DNA of 64,000 nucleotides, taken from NCBI GenBank assembly GCA_965215155.1, contig CBDCCY010000004.1, forward strand, positions 186,001-250,000, given 5' to 3'. The notes under the pieces were generated by a model that worked only from the letters and a program-made list of their open reading frames with translations, searched no databases and was not told the DNA's origin. The DNA comes from JAGWAJ01 sp965215155. Lineage in GTDB: Bacteria; Acidobacteriota; Vicinamibacteria; Vicinamibacterales; UBA8438. Below, one piece after another: positions 28,536-38,384 of this stretch. The position numbers and the translations under genes are program-made. How positions within the stretch are numbered: the stretch's first letter is position 1; every line of letters starts with the position of its first letter.

Positions 28536-28827
28536 GTATTCGGTTAGCGGGTGATCTCCCAATAGACACGGGGCGAAAGTGGACTTGAAGTGAGAAGGTG
28601 TCAGCGCCTCGACGAGGTTGCTGGAACGGACAGTATGTTCGCGCGGGTGGCCTTTCCGGTCGCAATGTCACGGGACACCGAGCACCAGCCGGCGTGCAGG
28701 AGCATCGGCGTCGGGCCTCCTCCGTGAAGTCCGGTGGTGACCGAGGGCGGTGCGGTCGTCCCCTTCTGCCGCGGGGCGCCGCGGGGACGGGTCGCACATT
28801 GCGGTCGTAGGTTCGGACGTTGCCCGC

Positions 28828-29340
28828 CTACGCGGGCGGCGGCGGAAGGCCGAGGAGCTCGGGGACAACGGGCTCGACGGCGCGCAACATCATGGTGATC
28901 AGCGGAGGCAGGTCGAGACCGCGTTGGCGGGCGGTGCGCACGACGCTGGCCAGGACCTGCTGGGTGTCGGCCCCGTGGCGGGTGCGGTTGCCGCCGCACA
29001 CCTTGCGGATGACCACGGCGGGCCGGAGGGCCTGTTCGGCGCGCCAGTTGGTGGCGTCGAGCGAAGGGTCCCACAAGAACAGGAACACGGCCGGGAATTC
29101 GGTGGCCAGGTGCGCTGCGAAGCGCTCGGCGTCGTCGAGCGGCGGCGGGGCGTCGACCAGCCGCCCGAGCCGGGCCGTGAGTCGGCCGCGGGCCGTGGCC
29201 ATCCCGTGCTCGCTCAGCGCTCCCGCGTTGCAGCGGTCCCGCAGGTCGAGGCCGGCCCGCAGGACCGCCGCCACGTCGCCCGCCCAGGGACTGTCCGGAT
29301 GGTCATCGCGGAGCTGTTTGCAGCGCTGTAACAGGTGATT
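28828..29340 (-). pseudogene. IS66 transposase, C-terminal piece (copy 2)
   Basis: Homologous to the piece at 12891 but clearly diverged in sequence (for example LWDPSLDATNWRAEQALRP against LSDPSLDATNWRAEQAIRP), unlike the RIT element beside it. It carries the DDE glutamate and ends ELLGLPPPPA. Confidence 0.85.
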
Positions 29341-29366
29341 CTTATTCCGATATCGGAATAAGGCGC
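29337..29366. repeat. Palindromic segment outside the left RIT repeat, orientation B
   Basis: Reads gatt, then the 22-bp palindrome 29341-29362, then gcgc: the reverse complement of 13400-13429 while everything around it is in the same orientation. Confidence 0.9.
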
Positions 29367-29396
29367 ACTATGCCGATGTCGGGATTATTCCGATGT
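29367..29396. repeat. RIT left terminal inverted repeat (copy 2)
   Basis: Identical to 13430-13459 and a perfect inverted match to 32692-32721. Confidence 0.92.
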
Positions 29397-29508
29397 CCGC
29401 CCTGATGTCCCGGTCGTGCAGGGCGTCTTCGACGAGACGATCCGGATAATCACCGCGCGCTGACGGACGGAGACTCTTCTCTCACGACCCACGAGAGAGG
29501 AGGCTCTC

Positions 29509-30729
29509 ATGAGTGATCCGTCACGCGTTCCCGTCGTCGCCATCGCTGGTTCGCTCAAGCCGTTCGCGGCGGGCTTCGCGACGGAGCTTGCGCAGCAAGG
29601 CTACACACCGCGCTCGCTGCGGACGCAGTTGTCTCTGGCGTCGGCCGTCAGCCGGTGGCTGCAGGCAAGAGGCCTCGACATCGGCGACCTGCCAGAGCGA
29701 ACGCAGCAGTTTCTGCAAGCACGGCAGAAGGCCGGCTACAAGAGGCATCTGACGGGCAAGGCGCTGCGCCCGTTGCTGACGTACCTCCGGGCTCGTGGCG
29801 CGATCCCGCCTGCGACGACGCCCATCCCGACAGGGCCCGTGGACAAGACCCTGGTGCTCTACCGGCACTACCTCACCGTGGAACGGGGTCTGGGCGAAGC
29901 CACCGCCCAGGGCTACGTCGATGCGGTCCGCCCCTTTCTGCGCGGCTGCATCTCGGCCGACGGCCTCGGGCTGGACCTCGAGCAACTCGGTGAGGCCGAC
30001 GTGACTGCGTTCATGGTGGCGCGCTGTGCCGAGCAATCCCGCCGGGCCGCGCAACTGACGTCGACCGCACTGCGCTCGCTGCTGGTCTTCCTGCATGTCA
30101 CCGGGGTGGTCCAGCGTTCGCTGGCGACGGCCGTCCCGTCGGTAGCCGGCCGACGACTGGTGGCGCTTCCGCCGCGCCTCGAGCCCGACCACGTCCGGCG
30201 ACTGCTCGCCGCGTGCGACCCCCGGACGCTGGGAGGGCGCCGCGACTTTGCGGTCATCACCACGCTGGCCCGCCTCGGCCTGCGGGCCGCCGAAGTGGCG
30301 ACCCTGCGTCTCGACGACGTGCACTGGCGCGCCGGCGAGGTCGTCGTACACGGCAAGGGGAATCGGGCCGAGCGCATGCCTCTCCCGACCGATGTGGGCA
30401 ACGCGGTGGCCGCATATCTCCGCCAACGGCCGACCCGGGCGCAGGGGCGCACCGTCTTCGTCCGCCTGGTCGCGCCTCTGGGCCCGTTGAGCCCGACCGG
30501 GGTCACGCAGATTGTGGCCGCCGCCGCGCAGCGAGCCGGCCTCGGCGTCGTCCACGCACATCGGTTGCGTCATTTCGCGGCAACGCAACTGCTCCGAGCG
30601 GGCGCCCCCCTGTCCGAGATCCAGCACTTCCTGCGTCACGCCCGCCTGCAGACCACGGCGATCTACGCGAAGGTCGACCATGACGCCCTGCGCACGATCG
30701 CACGCGCGTGGCCTGGAGGTGCAGCATGA
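29509..30729 (+). CDS. ritA: RIT tyrosine recombinase A (copy 2)
   Basis: Protein identical to the copy at 13572-14792, with all six catalytic positions (LGLRAAE, HGKGN, HRLRH, LRHARL, AIYAKVD). It is expressed from the same short leader, with the GAGAGGAGG ribosome site, and coupled to ritB by ATGA. Identity over 406 residues implies recent copying by transposition or recombination. Confidence 0.93.
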   Translation: MSDPSRVPVVAIAGSLKPFAAGFATELAQQGYTPRSLRTQLSLASAVSRWLQARGLDIGDLPERTQQFLQARQKAGYKRHLTGKALRPLLTYLRARGAIPPATTPIPTGPVDKTLVLYRHYLTVERGLGEATAQGYVDAVRPFLRGCISADGLGLDLEQLGEADVTAFMVARCAEQSRRAAQLTSTALRSLLVFLHVTGVVQRSLATAVPSVAGRRLVALPPRLEPDHVRRLLAACDPRTLGGRRDFAVITTLARLGLRAAEVATLRLDDVHWRAGEVVVHGKGNRAERMPLPTDVGNAVAAYLRQRPTRAQGRTVFVRLVAPLGPLSPTGVTQIVAAAAQRAGLGVVHAHRLRHFAATQLLRAGAPLSEIQHFLRHARLQTTAIYAKVDHDALRTIARAWPGGAA

Positions 30730-31652
30730 CCTTCCTGCGTCAAGCCCTGGCCGACTATCTGACGATGCGCCGGGCGCTGGGCTACCGCTTGGCGCGCGCG
30801 GAGAAGCTCCTCGCGCAATTCCTGACCTATCTCGAAGACCGCGGGGAGACGCGCCTGCGCACCGAGACCGCCCTCGCCTGGGCGACACTCCCCGCCGGGA
30901 AGGACCCGAGGGCGTGGTGGGCCAGCCGACTCACCGTCGTCCGCGGCTTCGCGACCTTCGTGCGCACGATCGACCCGGCAACCGAGATACCGCCCGCCGA
31001 CCTGTTGCAGGCGCGCGCCCAGCGCGCCACGCCGTACCCCTACACCGACGAAGACATCGCGGCCCTGCTGGTCGCCACATCGGGGCTGCGCACCGGGCAT
31101 CGGGCCGCAACGTATCGGACCCTGATCGGTCTGCTGGTCGTGACCGGGATGCGCGTCGGTGAAGCCATCGCGCTCGATCGGCACGATTTCGACGCCGAGC
31201 AGGGGCTGATCACCGTCCGCCACGGCAAATTCGACAAGTCCCGTGCACTTCCGCTGCACCCCACAGCCAGCGCCGCGGTCCAGCAGTATCTGCTCCGCGC
31301 GGACCGGCTGGCGGCCCGGGACACCGCCGCGCTGTTCGTTTCTACCGCGGGCACGAGGCTGCTGTGCCGCAATGTACAGCAGACGTTCCGCACCCTGGTC
31401 CAGCGCGCGGGCCTCCGGCCGCACGCAGCCGCCTGTCGGCCACGGCTGCACGACATCCGACATCGGTTCGCGACGTGCACGCTGCTCGACGCCTACCGAC
31501 AGGGCCAGAATCCGGCGGCGCGAATCGCGCTCCTGGCCACCTATCTCGGGCACGCCGACCCCAAGTACACATACTGGTACCTGTCGGCGGCACCGGCATT
31601 GATGCAGTTGGCCTCAGACCGCCTCGAACGCCATCTGGGGGCCTCAGCATGA
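30726..31652 (+). CDS. ritB: RIT tyrosine recombinase B (copy 2)
   Basis: Protein identical to the copy at 14789-15715. The ATG overlaps the ritA stop as ATGA. Catalytic motifs GMRVGE, HDIRHRF, LGHADPKYTYWY are intact. Confidence 0.93.
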   Translation: MTFLRQALADYLTMRRALGYRLARAEKLLAQFLTYLEDRGETRLRTETALAWATLPAGKDPRAWWASRLTVVRGFATFVRTIDPATEIPPADLLQARAQRATPYPYTDEDIAALLVATSGLRTGHRAATYRTLIGLLVVTGMRVGEAIALDRHDFDAEQGLITVRHGKFDKSRALPLHPTASAAVQQYLLRADRLAARDTAALFVSTAGTRLLCRNVQQTFRTLVQRAGLRPHAAACRPRLHDIRHRFATCTLLDAYRQGQNPAARIALLATYLGHADPKYTYWYLSAAPALMQLASDRLERHLGASA

Positions 31653-32638
31653 GCGCCCTTGCTCCCACGCTCCAGGCGTTCTTCACCGAGCGGCTCGTGC
31701 ACCAGCGCCACGCCAGCCCGCACACGGTCGCTGCCTACCGCGACGCGTGGCGGATGCTCGTCCGCTTTGCCGCGGTCCACCTCGCCAAGGCCCCCTCGGA
31801 CCTGGAACTCGGCGATCTCGACGCACCCCTCATCGGACGATTCCTGGCCCACCTCGAGCACGACCGCGCGAACACCGCGCGCACCCGCAACGCGCGGTTG
31901 TCGGCCATTCATGCCCTGTTCCGCTATGCCGCACTGGAGCATCCCGAGCAGGCAGCCGTCATTGCCCGCGTACTCGCGATGCCCCCCACGCGCGGTCCAC
32001 GTGGGCTCGTGACCTTCCTGTCCGACCTCGAAGTCGACGCCCTGCTCGCCGCCCCCGACCGCACCACGTGGACCGGGCGCCGCGACCACACTCTCCTCGC
32101 GCTCGCGATCCAGACCGGATTGCGCGCCGCCGAACTCACCGGCCTGCGCTGCACGGACCTGCACTTGGCGCGAGGTGCGCACGTCCACTGCCTTGGAAAA
32201 GGGCGCAAGCACCGGGTCACTCCGCTCACCAAGCCGGTGGCCGCCGCCCTGCGTGCCTGGCTGGCCGAATGCGCCAGCTCACCAGAGGCACCAGTCTTCC
32301 CTACGCGGACAGGCAAACCGCTCAGCCGAGACGCCCTCGCGCAACGCGTCACGACGCACGTGGCTGCTGCGGCCCACGCCTGCCCATCGCTCCGCGAGAA
32401 GACCGTCACCCCGCACACGCTGCGTCACACCGCAGCCATGCGGTTGCTGCACGCCGGGGTCGACAACACCGTCATCGCCCTGTGGCTCGGACACGAACAC
32501 GTCCGCACCACCGACATCTACATCCATGCCGACCTCGCCCTGAAGGAACGGGCGCTCGCAAGGACCACCCCAGCCGAAGTCCGCGGGGGCCGCTATCAAC
32601 CATCCGACGCGCTCCTGGCCTTTCTCGAAGGGCTGTGA
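31649..32638 (+). CDS. ritC: RIT tyrosine recombinase C (copy 2)
   Basis: Protein identical to the copy at 15712-16701. The ATG overlaps the ritB stop as ATGA. Motifs TGLRAAEL, LGKGRKHR, HTLRHTA, LGHEHVRTTDIYIH are intact. The post-gene hairpin is at 32653-32692. Confidence 0.93.
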   Translation: MSALAPTLQAFFTERLVHQRHASPHTVAAYRDAWRMLVRFAAVHLAKAPSDLELGDLDAPLIGRFLAHLEHDRANTARTRNARLSAIHALFRYAALEHPEQAAVIARVLAMPPTRGPRGLVTFLSDLEVDALLAAPDRTTWTGRRDHTLLALAIQTGLRAAELTGLRCTDLHLARGAHVHCLGKGRKHRVTPLTKPVAAALRAWLAECASSPEAPVFPTRTGKPLSRDALAQRVTTHVAAAAHACPSLREKTVTPHTLRHTAAMRLLHAGVDNTVIALWLGHEHVRTTDIYIHADLALKERALARTTPAEVRGGRYQPSDALLAFLEGL

Positions 32639-32652
32639 TTATGCCGATCAGT

Positions 32653-32692
32653 TTGGTGCAGATGCCGCCAACAACAGGGGCGTCTGCACCAA
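32653..32692 (+). terminator. Hairpin after ritC (copy 2)
   Basis: Same 14-bp stem as at 16716-16755; no U tract. Confidence 0.5.
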
Positions 32693-32721
32693 CATCGGAA
32701 TAATCCCGACATCGGCATAGT
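32692..32721. repeat. RIT right terminal inverted repeat (copy 2)
   Basis: Identical to 16755-16784; the IS66 frame resumes directly outside it. Confidence 0.92.
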
Positions 32722-33682
32722 GGTTCAGACACGTTTGGTGCAGGCCGTCGTAGCAGCGATACGGCGCCCATCCGTCGCGCACGAGCACGCCGACGTAGTC
32801 GGTCCCCAGCACCGTGGCGGCATCGGCGAACCCGCGGCCGGGGCAGATGGCGTAGACCGTCGTCTCCGGCGTGACGAACGTCCACAGCCAATGGCGCTCG
32901 CCGCCGACGCGCCAGCCCGTCTCGTCCGGCGTGACCACGGGCGCGTTGCGGACCTGCTCGCACAGTTCCGTGTAGGCCGGCGCGGCGGCACGGGCCGCCC
33001 GGTGCAGCACGTGGGCCAGCCCGCCCGGCGTCACCTGCAGCCCGAACGTGGTCCGCAGCAGGTGCGCGACCTTCGCCAGCGGCACCCCCATCTCCGTGTG
33101 CAGCTCGACCAACAGCGCCACGACCGCGGGACCGAGCTGCACGCCCGCCGCCCCCAGCGCGTCCGAGGTCTGCAGCTCGTGGCGGCCCTGCACCCGCCGC
33201 TGACACCGCGTGCAGTGACCAACCTCGATGGCAAAGCGCCGCACCACCGGGCGCACCACCGGCAGGTCTTCCTGATACTGCGACGCCTCGCGGGTCCTTT
33301 CGACCGCGCCGCCGCAGTCCGGACATTCCCTCGGAATCGGCGCCGCGTGGGTCTCGTCGACCTGCGCCGGACGCCGGCGGCAGCCATGGCGGCCATACTC
33401 CGCACCGGCTCGGCGTCCGGGATGCCCGCCGCTACCTTGCGGCCGGTCCTTGGCGAACGGTGCCGCTTGGCGGCGACCCGCCCGGCGTGCCTCGTCCAAT
33501 TGTCGTTTCAGGCGCTCCACCTGTTGTTTCAGGCGGTCATTCTCCCGTTGCAGACGGTCGCTCTTGCGTTGCAGCCTCTTCGCGTCGCGCTCGCGCCGCG
33601 TCAACTCTTCGCGAAGCCGTTCGAGGTCGGTAGGACGTTCCGCTGTCCGAGGTGGGGGCGATTTCCGGTCGGCGGCCGTCAC
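32722..33682 (-). pseudogene. IS66 transposase, N-terminal piece (copy 2)
   Basis: Starts at 33682 and carries the coiled coil (shorter than in copy 1 by one heptad region), the two zinc-finger motifs and the first two DDE aspartates. From the RIT junction to about 33,425 it is identical to copy 1; beyond that, towards its own start, the two diverge (RPQGSGGHPGRR against RPQGRGRHPGRR). That sharp border suggests gene conversion. Confidence 0.88.
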
Positions 33683-33761
33683 GCCACCGTTATGCCATAA
33701 TTCCCAAAATTGTACAAGTCAAAATATTGACGCTTCGGCCCGGAACCCGCTAATCGAAGAC

Positions 33762-34260
33762 CAGTATCTTTCGTACAGCCTCGTTTGCTCTCGCTCTGCA
33801 AGTCGCATCAAGAGATAGTTGCGGATAAGGTCGCTCTGGCCAAGATCGAGGCCCGTGGAGTTCAGGCTTTCGAACACGAGTTGCGGATCGTCGTAACGTG
33901 GGTCGAGGGTAACGTCGACGACACTCAAGCGAGAGATCTCACGATACACTGCCCCCGGGTCGCAATCCTGAACCAGCTGGCGGAAGTACTCGTAGGCTTC
34001 GATGACCAACGAAGAGTACGGTTCCGGGCGCCCGATGCCATCCACGAGAGCGCGCAGTGTGGCGTCATCGGTGCGTCGCAGAAGAAGTTTGTACTTGCGG
34101 TCACCGGACTCCTGCATGTTCTGGAGGAAGTAGGCGTCGATTCGCTCCGCTGTTGGATTGTCGTCATCGTTGCCAACCCACCCGCTCTCTCGTACGTGAT
34201 CGCGGAGGGCAATCATCAGTAGTGTCAGCGATGTCAGGCGTTGCTGTCCGTCAACAACCA
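33762..34260 (-). pseudogene. GmrSD-like protein, DUF262 middle piece
   Basis: On one side the IS630 ends and the frame starts VVDGQQRLTSLTLLMIALRD, the signature of DUF262 nuclease/NTP-binding domains. On the other side it runs to RLYERYW at IS66 copy 2. VFESLNSTGLDLGQSDLIRN is a second DUF262 motif. It joins in frame to the pieces at 35417 and 27141 once both IS are removed. Confidence 0.9.
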
Positions 34261-35416
34261 GTGTGCACCGTCAGAAATACGTGAGCAGTAACGCTTCAGG
34301 GATTCCGATCTGCTCGGCGGTCTTCGTCCAGACGAAGGGCTTGGGGTCTTCGTTGTAGACCGCCAGGTACTCCTTGATCGCCGCCTCGAGTGCTTGGGTG
34401 CTGCGATGGGTTCCACGCCGGATCTGCTGCCGGGTGATCTCGGCGAACCAACGCTCTACCTGGTTGAGCCACGATGCGCTCGTGGGCGTGAAGTGCAGGT
34501 GATACCGAGGACGCCGTGCCAGCCAGTCGTGGATCATCGCCGTCTTGTGCGTGCCGTAGTTGTCCAGCACCAGGTGGATGTCGAGGTCGGGCGGCACCGC
34601 CTTGTCGATCACGGCGAGGAAGCGCTTGAACTCCACCGAGCGGTGCTTCCGAAAGCACCTGCCGATCACCTCGCCGGTGGCGGTGTTCAGGGCCGCGAAC
34701 AACGAGGTCGTGCCGTGCCGTCGATAGTCGTGTGTCCGCTGCTCCGGTGCTCCCGGACGCATCGGCAACACCGGCTGGGTACGGTTCAACGCCTGGATCT
34801 GCGACTTCTCATCCACAAACAGCACCACCGCTCGCTCCGGCGGATGCAGGTACAGCCCCACGATATCGCGCACTTTCTCGATGAACAACGGGTCTCGCGA
34901 CAGCTTGAAGGTCTCGCTGCGATGGGGCTTGAGCGCGAACGCGCGCCACACGCGGCCGACGGTCGAAGCGCTCAGCCCGCAGGCTCGGGCCATCGACTCC
35001 CGGCTCCAATGCGTCGCCCCCCGTGGGGTCGTCTCCAGCGTCCGGACCACGACCCGTTCGACGTCCTCGTCCGACACCCGGCGCGGCGCGCCCGGCCGTG
35101 GTTCGTCCAGCAAGCCGTCGCAGCCGTTGCGCAGGAACCGCCGCCGCCACTTGCCGACCGTGGCCCGCGTCGTGCCCAGAGCCTGCGCCACGACCTGGTC
35201 GCTCCGTCCCGCGGCGCTCTGCAGCACGATGCGTGCCCTCAGGGCCAGAGCCTGCGCGGTATTGCGCCGGCGCAGCCAACCCTCCAGTTCCTCGCGCTGT
35301 GCGTCCGAGACCTCCGGGACCTCTCGTGTGTAATGGTTCGGCACGGCCCTCCTCGCTTCCGGGCCGACCGCACCACGAGCCGATTCTACTGGTCAAGAAC
35401 TTCAGGCGTTTGACAC
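34261..35416 (-). mobile_element. IS630-family insertion sequence, copy 2
   Basis: 1156 bp, the inverse orientation of copy 1 and nearly identical. The right-side target is TA (35417-35418); the left-side one has become CA. It splits the DUF262 domain between GAAFGRWL and VVDGQQRL. Confidence 0.9.
34271..35344 (-). CDS. IS630-family transposase (copy 2, altered C-terminus)
   Basis: Same protein as at 21984 up to the last residues (DDE motifs VVLFVDEKSQ, LVLDNYGTHK, WLNQVERWF present). A 2-base deletion near the 3' end changes KTAEQILESLKRYCS to KTAEQIGIPEALLLTYF. The catalytic core is whole, so activity may remain. Confidence 0.88.
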   Translation of the reverse strand: MPNHYTREVPEVSDAQREELEGWLRRRNTAQALALRARIVLQSAAGRSDQVVAQALGTTRATVGKWRRRFLRNGCDGLLDEPRPGAPRRVSDEDVERVVVRTLETTPRGATHWSRESMARACGLSASTVGRVWRAFALKPHRSETFKLSRDPLFIEKVRDIVGLYLHPPERAVVLFVDEKSQIQALNRTQPVLPMRPGAPEQRTHDYRRHGTTSLFAALNTATGEVIGRCFRKHRSVEFKRFLAVIDKAVPPDLDIHLVLDNYGTHKTAMIHDWLARRPRYHLHFTPTSASWLNQVERWFAEITRQQIRRGTHRSTQALEAAIKEYLAVYNEDPKPFVWTKTAEQIGIPEALLLTYF

Positions 35417-35629
35417 TAGCCAGCGACCAAAGGCCGCGCCGGTCTCACCGGCGATGCAGACAATGGAACCGATGAAGTGGCCCCGATCAGCGGAGTAGTT
35501 GCGGGTGACATCAGTCCAGAGTTGCGAGCACTGCGCCGTCGTCCACCTGTAGTCGCGCTGGAAGACTGGGATCTTGAACTGCTGGTTGCCTGCGATAATG
35601 GTTGAAAACGGTTGGTCGTTCGCCTTCAT
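35417..35629 (-). pseudogene. GmrSD-like protein, N-terminal piece
   Basis: Start of the DUF262 gene: MKANDQPFSTIIAGNQQFKI, then PVFQRDYRWTTAQCSQLW, the family N-terminal motif (IPxFQRxYxW). After GRWL the IS630 begins. This fixes the gene's 5' end at 35629. Confidence 0.9.
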
Positions 35630-35727
35630 TTCGAGATCCCCCCGAGTGGCGTTCCTGCCGCCGCCTCCCAGAAAAATGGCGGCTCAGTCTAGCACGCGCC
35701 CTCGGACTGAAGCGCTGTGACTGTTCG

Positions 35728-36470
35728 GATGCTCGCCCACTCCCCGATCCTCCTCTGCCCCTGCGGCGCGCTCAGCGCCTTCCATCCGCGCGGCGAGGTC
35801 GAGGTGGCCCGCGCCGTCCGCGCCGAGGCGGCCGGCTCCCCCGTCCTGGCCTGGACCATCGACAGCCAGGGCGGCGGCAAGCGCATCGTCCACGCGCGCG
35901 CCCGGCGCCGCGACCGCGCCTTCTGCGGCACCTGCCACACGCTGAACCCGACGACCGGGGCCTGGCGCTCCCCGGCTTCCTGGGTCGACCATCAATCTCG
36001 ACGGCCGCATCGCCACCTGGGACTACGTCAGGCGGCTGAAGGACGCCACCTCGATGAAGGTGGTGCTCAAGGGCATCGTGACGCGCCAGGACGCGGAGCT
36101 CGCGCTCGAGTACGGCGCCGACGGCATCTGGGTCTCGAACCACGGCGGCCGCATGGAGAACAGCCTGCGCTCGTCGGTCGAGTGCGTCCCCGAGGTGGCG
36201 GCGGGCGTCGCGGGCCGCGCCCCGATCATCGTCGACGGCGGCTTCCGCCGCAGCACCGACATCTTCAAGGCGCTGGCCCTCGGCGCCACGGCCGTGGGCG
36301 TCGGGCGCCCCTACATCTTCGGCCTCGCCGCGTTCGGACAGCCCGGCGTCGAGACGGCGCTTGACATCCTGGACAGCGAGCTGCGGATGGTGATGCGGCA
36401 GGCCGGCACCCCCAGCCTGGGGCGGATCACGAAGTCCTACGTGCGCGATCGCCGGGCGCCGGCCTGGTAG
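35728..36470 (+). pseudogene. Alpha-hydroxy-acid dehydrogenase, copy B (internally deleted)
   Basis: Homology starts near CPCGALSAFHPRGEVEVARA, jumps directly to AEAAGSPVLAWTID (about 45 codons missing), keeps AFCGTCHTLNP, loses further bases around it, and is then collinear to the end (VRDRRAPAW-stop). The later active-site region, GADGIWVSNHGGRMENS, is kept in an open frame. It has lost its 5' third and is not functional. Confidence 0.88.
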
Positions 36471-37166
36471 TCCGGGCGGGGAGGCTCGACGGGCACAGCG
36501 GCAACGTGGCGAGGCGGGACGGCGGTCATCGAGCTGGGCGCCGCGTGAGCTCGCTCCGACCACATCCAAGGGTAGGCTGATGTGCTGCTCCACACTCTCG
36601 AGATTGCTTGCGATCGCACGGCCGGCGGCATCGACCCTCCAGACTGCAGACATCAGCATAGAGCCGACCGGGGCGGATCTGACGGCGCTCGAGCTCCGAC
36701 CTCTTGGCGCGGAGCTTGATCCTGACGGGGCGTCACGGCTAGTGGTGGTACGGCCTCCGCTGCACGGGTGCGGCCGTCAGCCTTTCGGTCTTGACAGACC
36801 GGAGGGCCTCTGGCATTCTGCGTTAGTCGGTAGAGATGGACCCCTTCGTTCCGCCGGGAACGGGGGGTAGGATCGCTGGCCCGCGCCCCATGAAGACGAG
36901 GCGCGGGCTTTTCTTGTAGGAGGGGGAGCTCTGCGAATGGGCCCTGCGGGTCACGGACCCGGCGACCAGCGTCCGATTGGTCGTTCCCGACCCGACTGAG
37001 ACGTCCAGTCGACGGTTTCGAGCGGTTCAGGGGCTTCCAGACGGGCTCTGGGACGGCCCGCCGGCACCAGGCGGTTTCACGAGCGCCACAACGCGCGCAC
37101 CGACACCACTTTCCTAAACCCCTTCCCGCGGCGCTCCGTGCGGACTCACGCGCGTCGCCCCCCTTG
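36471..37166. other. Gap without a recognisable gene
   Basis: On the minus strand near 36,560-36,670 a short coding-like frame reads SAVWRVDAAGRAIASNLES but has no clear limits. A + strand frame at 36580-36870 has no family. The notable structure is the terminator below. The part after 36,920 shows nothing I can support. Confidence 0.4.
36879..36915 (+). terminator. Rho-independent terminator
   Basis: A perfect 9-bp stem gcccgcgcc/ggcgcgggc with a 12-nt loop is followed by TTTTCTT. A second, weaker hairpin (36,840-36,867, core cgttcc/ggaacg) precedes it. The transcript that ends here is not identified. Confidence 0.75.
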
Positions 37167-37871
37167 TCAGTCTCTTAGAACTTTCCGCTTTACCGCAGGA
37201 TCACATATACCTGTGACCTCAGCAATGTCTCTTTTGCACTCCACGATGGTTCGCGGATCTTGATCGGGGCCAACTGGCTCCTCACGGTCCTGCCCTTCTC
37301 GCGCCCTTTCTACCCTTGCTCGTAATGTATCCTTGTTCCAGTTCTTTGCAGCAGTAGCTATCTCGTTGCACGCTTTCTCTATTGCAATGTCTCGCGATGA
37401 TTTCGGGTTCCAGTACATCATGTGCATCGCTCGAAGCGTCGCCTCACTGTCACGTATGTCAAGAAGGGTCTTCCCTGGAGAGCCATAGCTCCCCGATCTC
37501 CACCACCATCCGTATTCTGCCACTATGCTTAGAGACTTCAAGTCGATTTCATCGCGGTGTGTAACAGGATCGCTCCATCCCAGCCTGCCTCGTGTCTGAA
37601 TGAACCCGACTTGAATAGACTGACCGGCTTTCATGGTAGGCCATCTAAACTGTGGCAAGTCGACTCCATTTACTCGCACCTTCAGAGTTATGTTGCGGAT
37701 AGCTCTGCCGCCCAAGTGTTCCAGGTATAGCCCGAGAGAAAAGTCTCCATTGTCTCGCTGCCTGATATTGATTCCGATTTGCGGCACGACCAATACATAG
37801 GCAGTAGTTAGTGTTGCACCCGCGGTGACGAGCGAAAACAATACGCTCCAGAGCGCCAGTTGAGAGTCCAT
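37167..37871 (-). CDS. Hypothetical membrane-anchored protein, 234 aa
   Basis: One N-terminal hydrophobic segment (LWSVLFSLVTAGATLTTAYV) anchors a soluble part with GLYLEHLGGRAIRNITLKVR and VAEYGWWWRSGSYGSPGKTL, then a charged tail. No family is recognised. GC content is distinctly lower than the surroundings, so it probably arrived by transfer. Confidence 0.7.
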   Translation of the reverse strand: MDSQLALWSVLFSLVTAGATLTTAYVLVVPQIGINIRQRDNGDFSLGLYLEHLGGRAIRNITLKVRVNGVDLPQFRWPTMKAGQSIQVGFIQTRGRLGWSDPVTHRDEIDLKSLSIVAEYGWWWRSGSYGSPGKTLLDIRDSEATLRAMHMMYWNPKSSRDIAIEKACNEIATAAKNWNKDTLRARVERAREGQDREEPVGPDQDPRTIVECKRDIAEVTGICDPAVKRKVLRD

Positions 37872-37934
37872 CCTTAGTTGCCCCCGTCTCGTACTGAGAC
37901 TGTTATCCGCTATCGGAACCGCCTACAGCTTGCC

Positions 37935-38352
37935 CTATTGCTCCATCCGCTCGTACTCGGCACGCAAAGCCTCATGGGTCCACTCCAGGCGGTCTTGCAG
38001 GGGGCTCCCTTCCGAAACACGTTTCGTGCGGCCTGTGCTGAAGGAGAGTCGAGTCCCGGCTCCTTGCAGAGCAACGGGAACCCCTGATGGCCGGCGGAAC
38101 ACCGACTGCAACTCGAGCTCCGCAACCAGAGCCGCAAGCGTGCCAGACTCCTCGATCTGGAACTCGGAGCCGTTGAAGGGCGCCGTCGAGGACGTCGATC
38201 GTCCGCTTCCGGTCCTCGAACGCCGCGATCAGCTCCCGGAACGGTGCCAGCAACTTCTCGACGCGGAGCCTGGTTGCCGCCTCGTGCTCGATCGCCTCGT
38301 AGCAGTCGGCGACAGCATCCCGGCGCTGCTGGTGCTTCTGCTGGTCTGTCAC
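37935..38352 (-). pseudogene. Frameshifted small protein of unknown function
   Basis: From a GTG at 38352 one frame reads TDQQKHQQRRDAVADCYEAI up to IDVLDGA; the coding signal then moves to another frame reading FNGSEFQIEESGTLAALVAE to EYERMEQ-stop. Together they would make about 138 residues, mostly helical. A single-base indel near 38,180 explains it. Confidence 0.5.
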
Positions 38353-38384
38353 GGGGTCTCGAGTCGCGGTAGACCGCGGTGCAA

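Larger units (their letters stand above)
29337..32721 (+). mobile_element. RIT element, copy 2
   Basis: Same gene order and size as copy 1 (constant offset 15,937 bp), with identical recombinase products. Flanking IS66 DNA is identical on the right for about 700 bp but diverged on the left. The outer palindromic segment at the left is inverted relative to copy 1. Confidence 0.9.
28536..33761 (-). mobile_element. IS66-family element, copy 2, interrupted by a RIT element
   Basis: Ends GTATTCGGTTAGCGGGT (left) and GTCTTCGATTAGCGGGT (right, reverse complement) match at 15 of 17 positions, and an 8-bp duplication cagtatct flanks it. It lies inside the DUF262/DUF1524 gene. Its transposase is split by the second RIT element at the same codon as copy 1. 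Confidence 0.93.
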
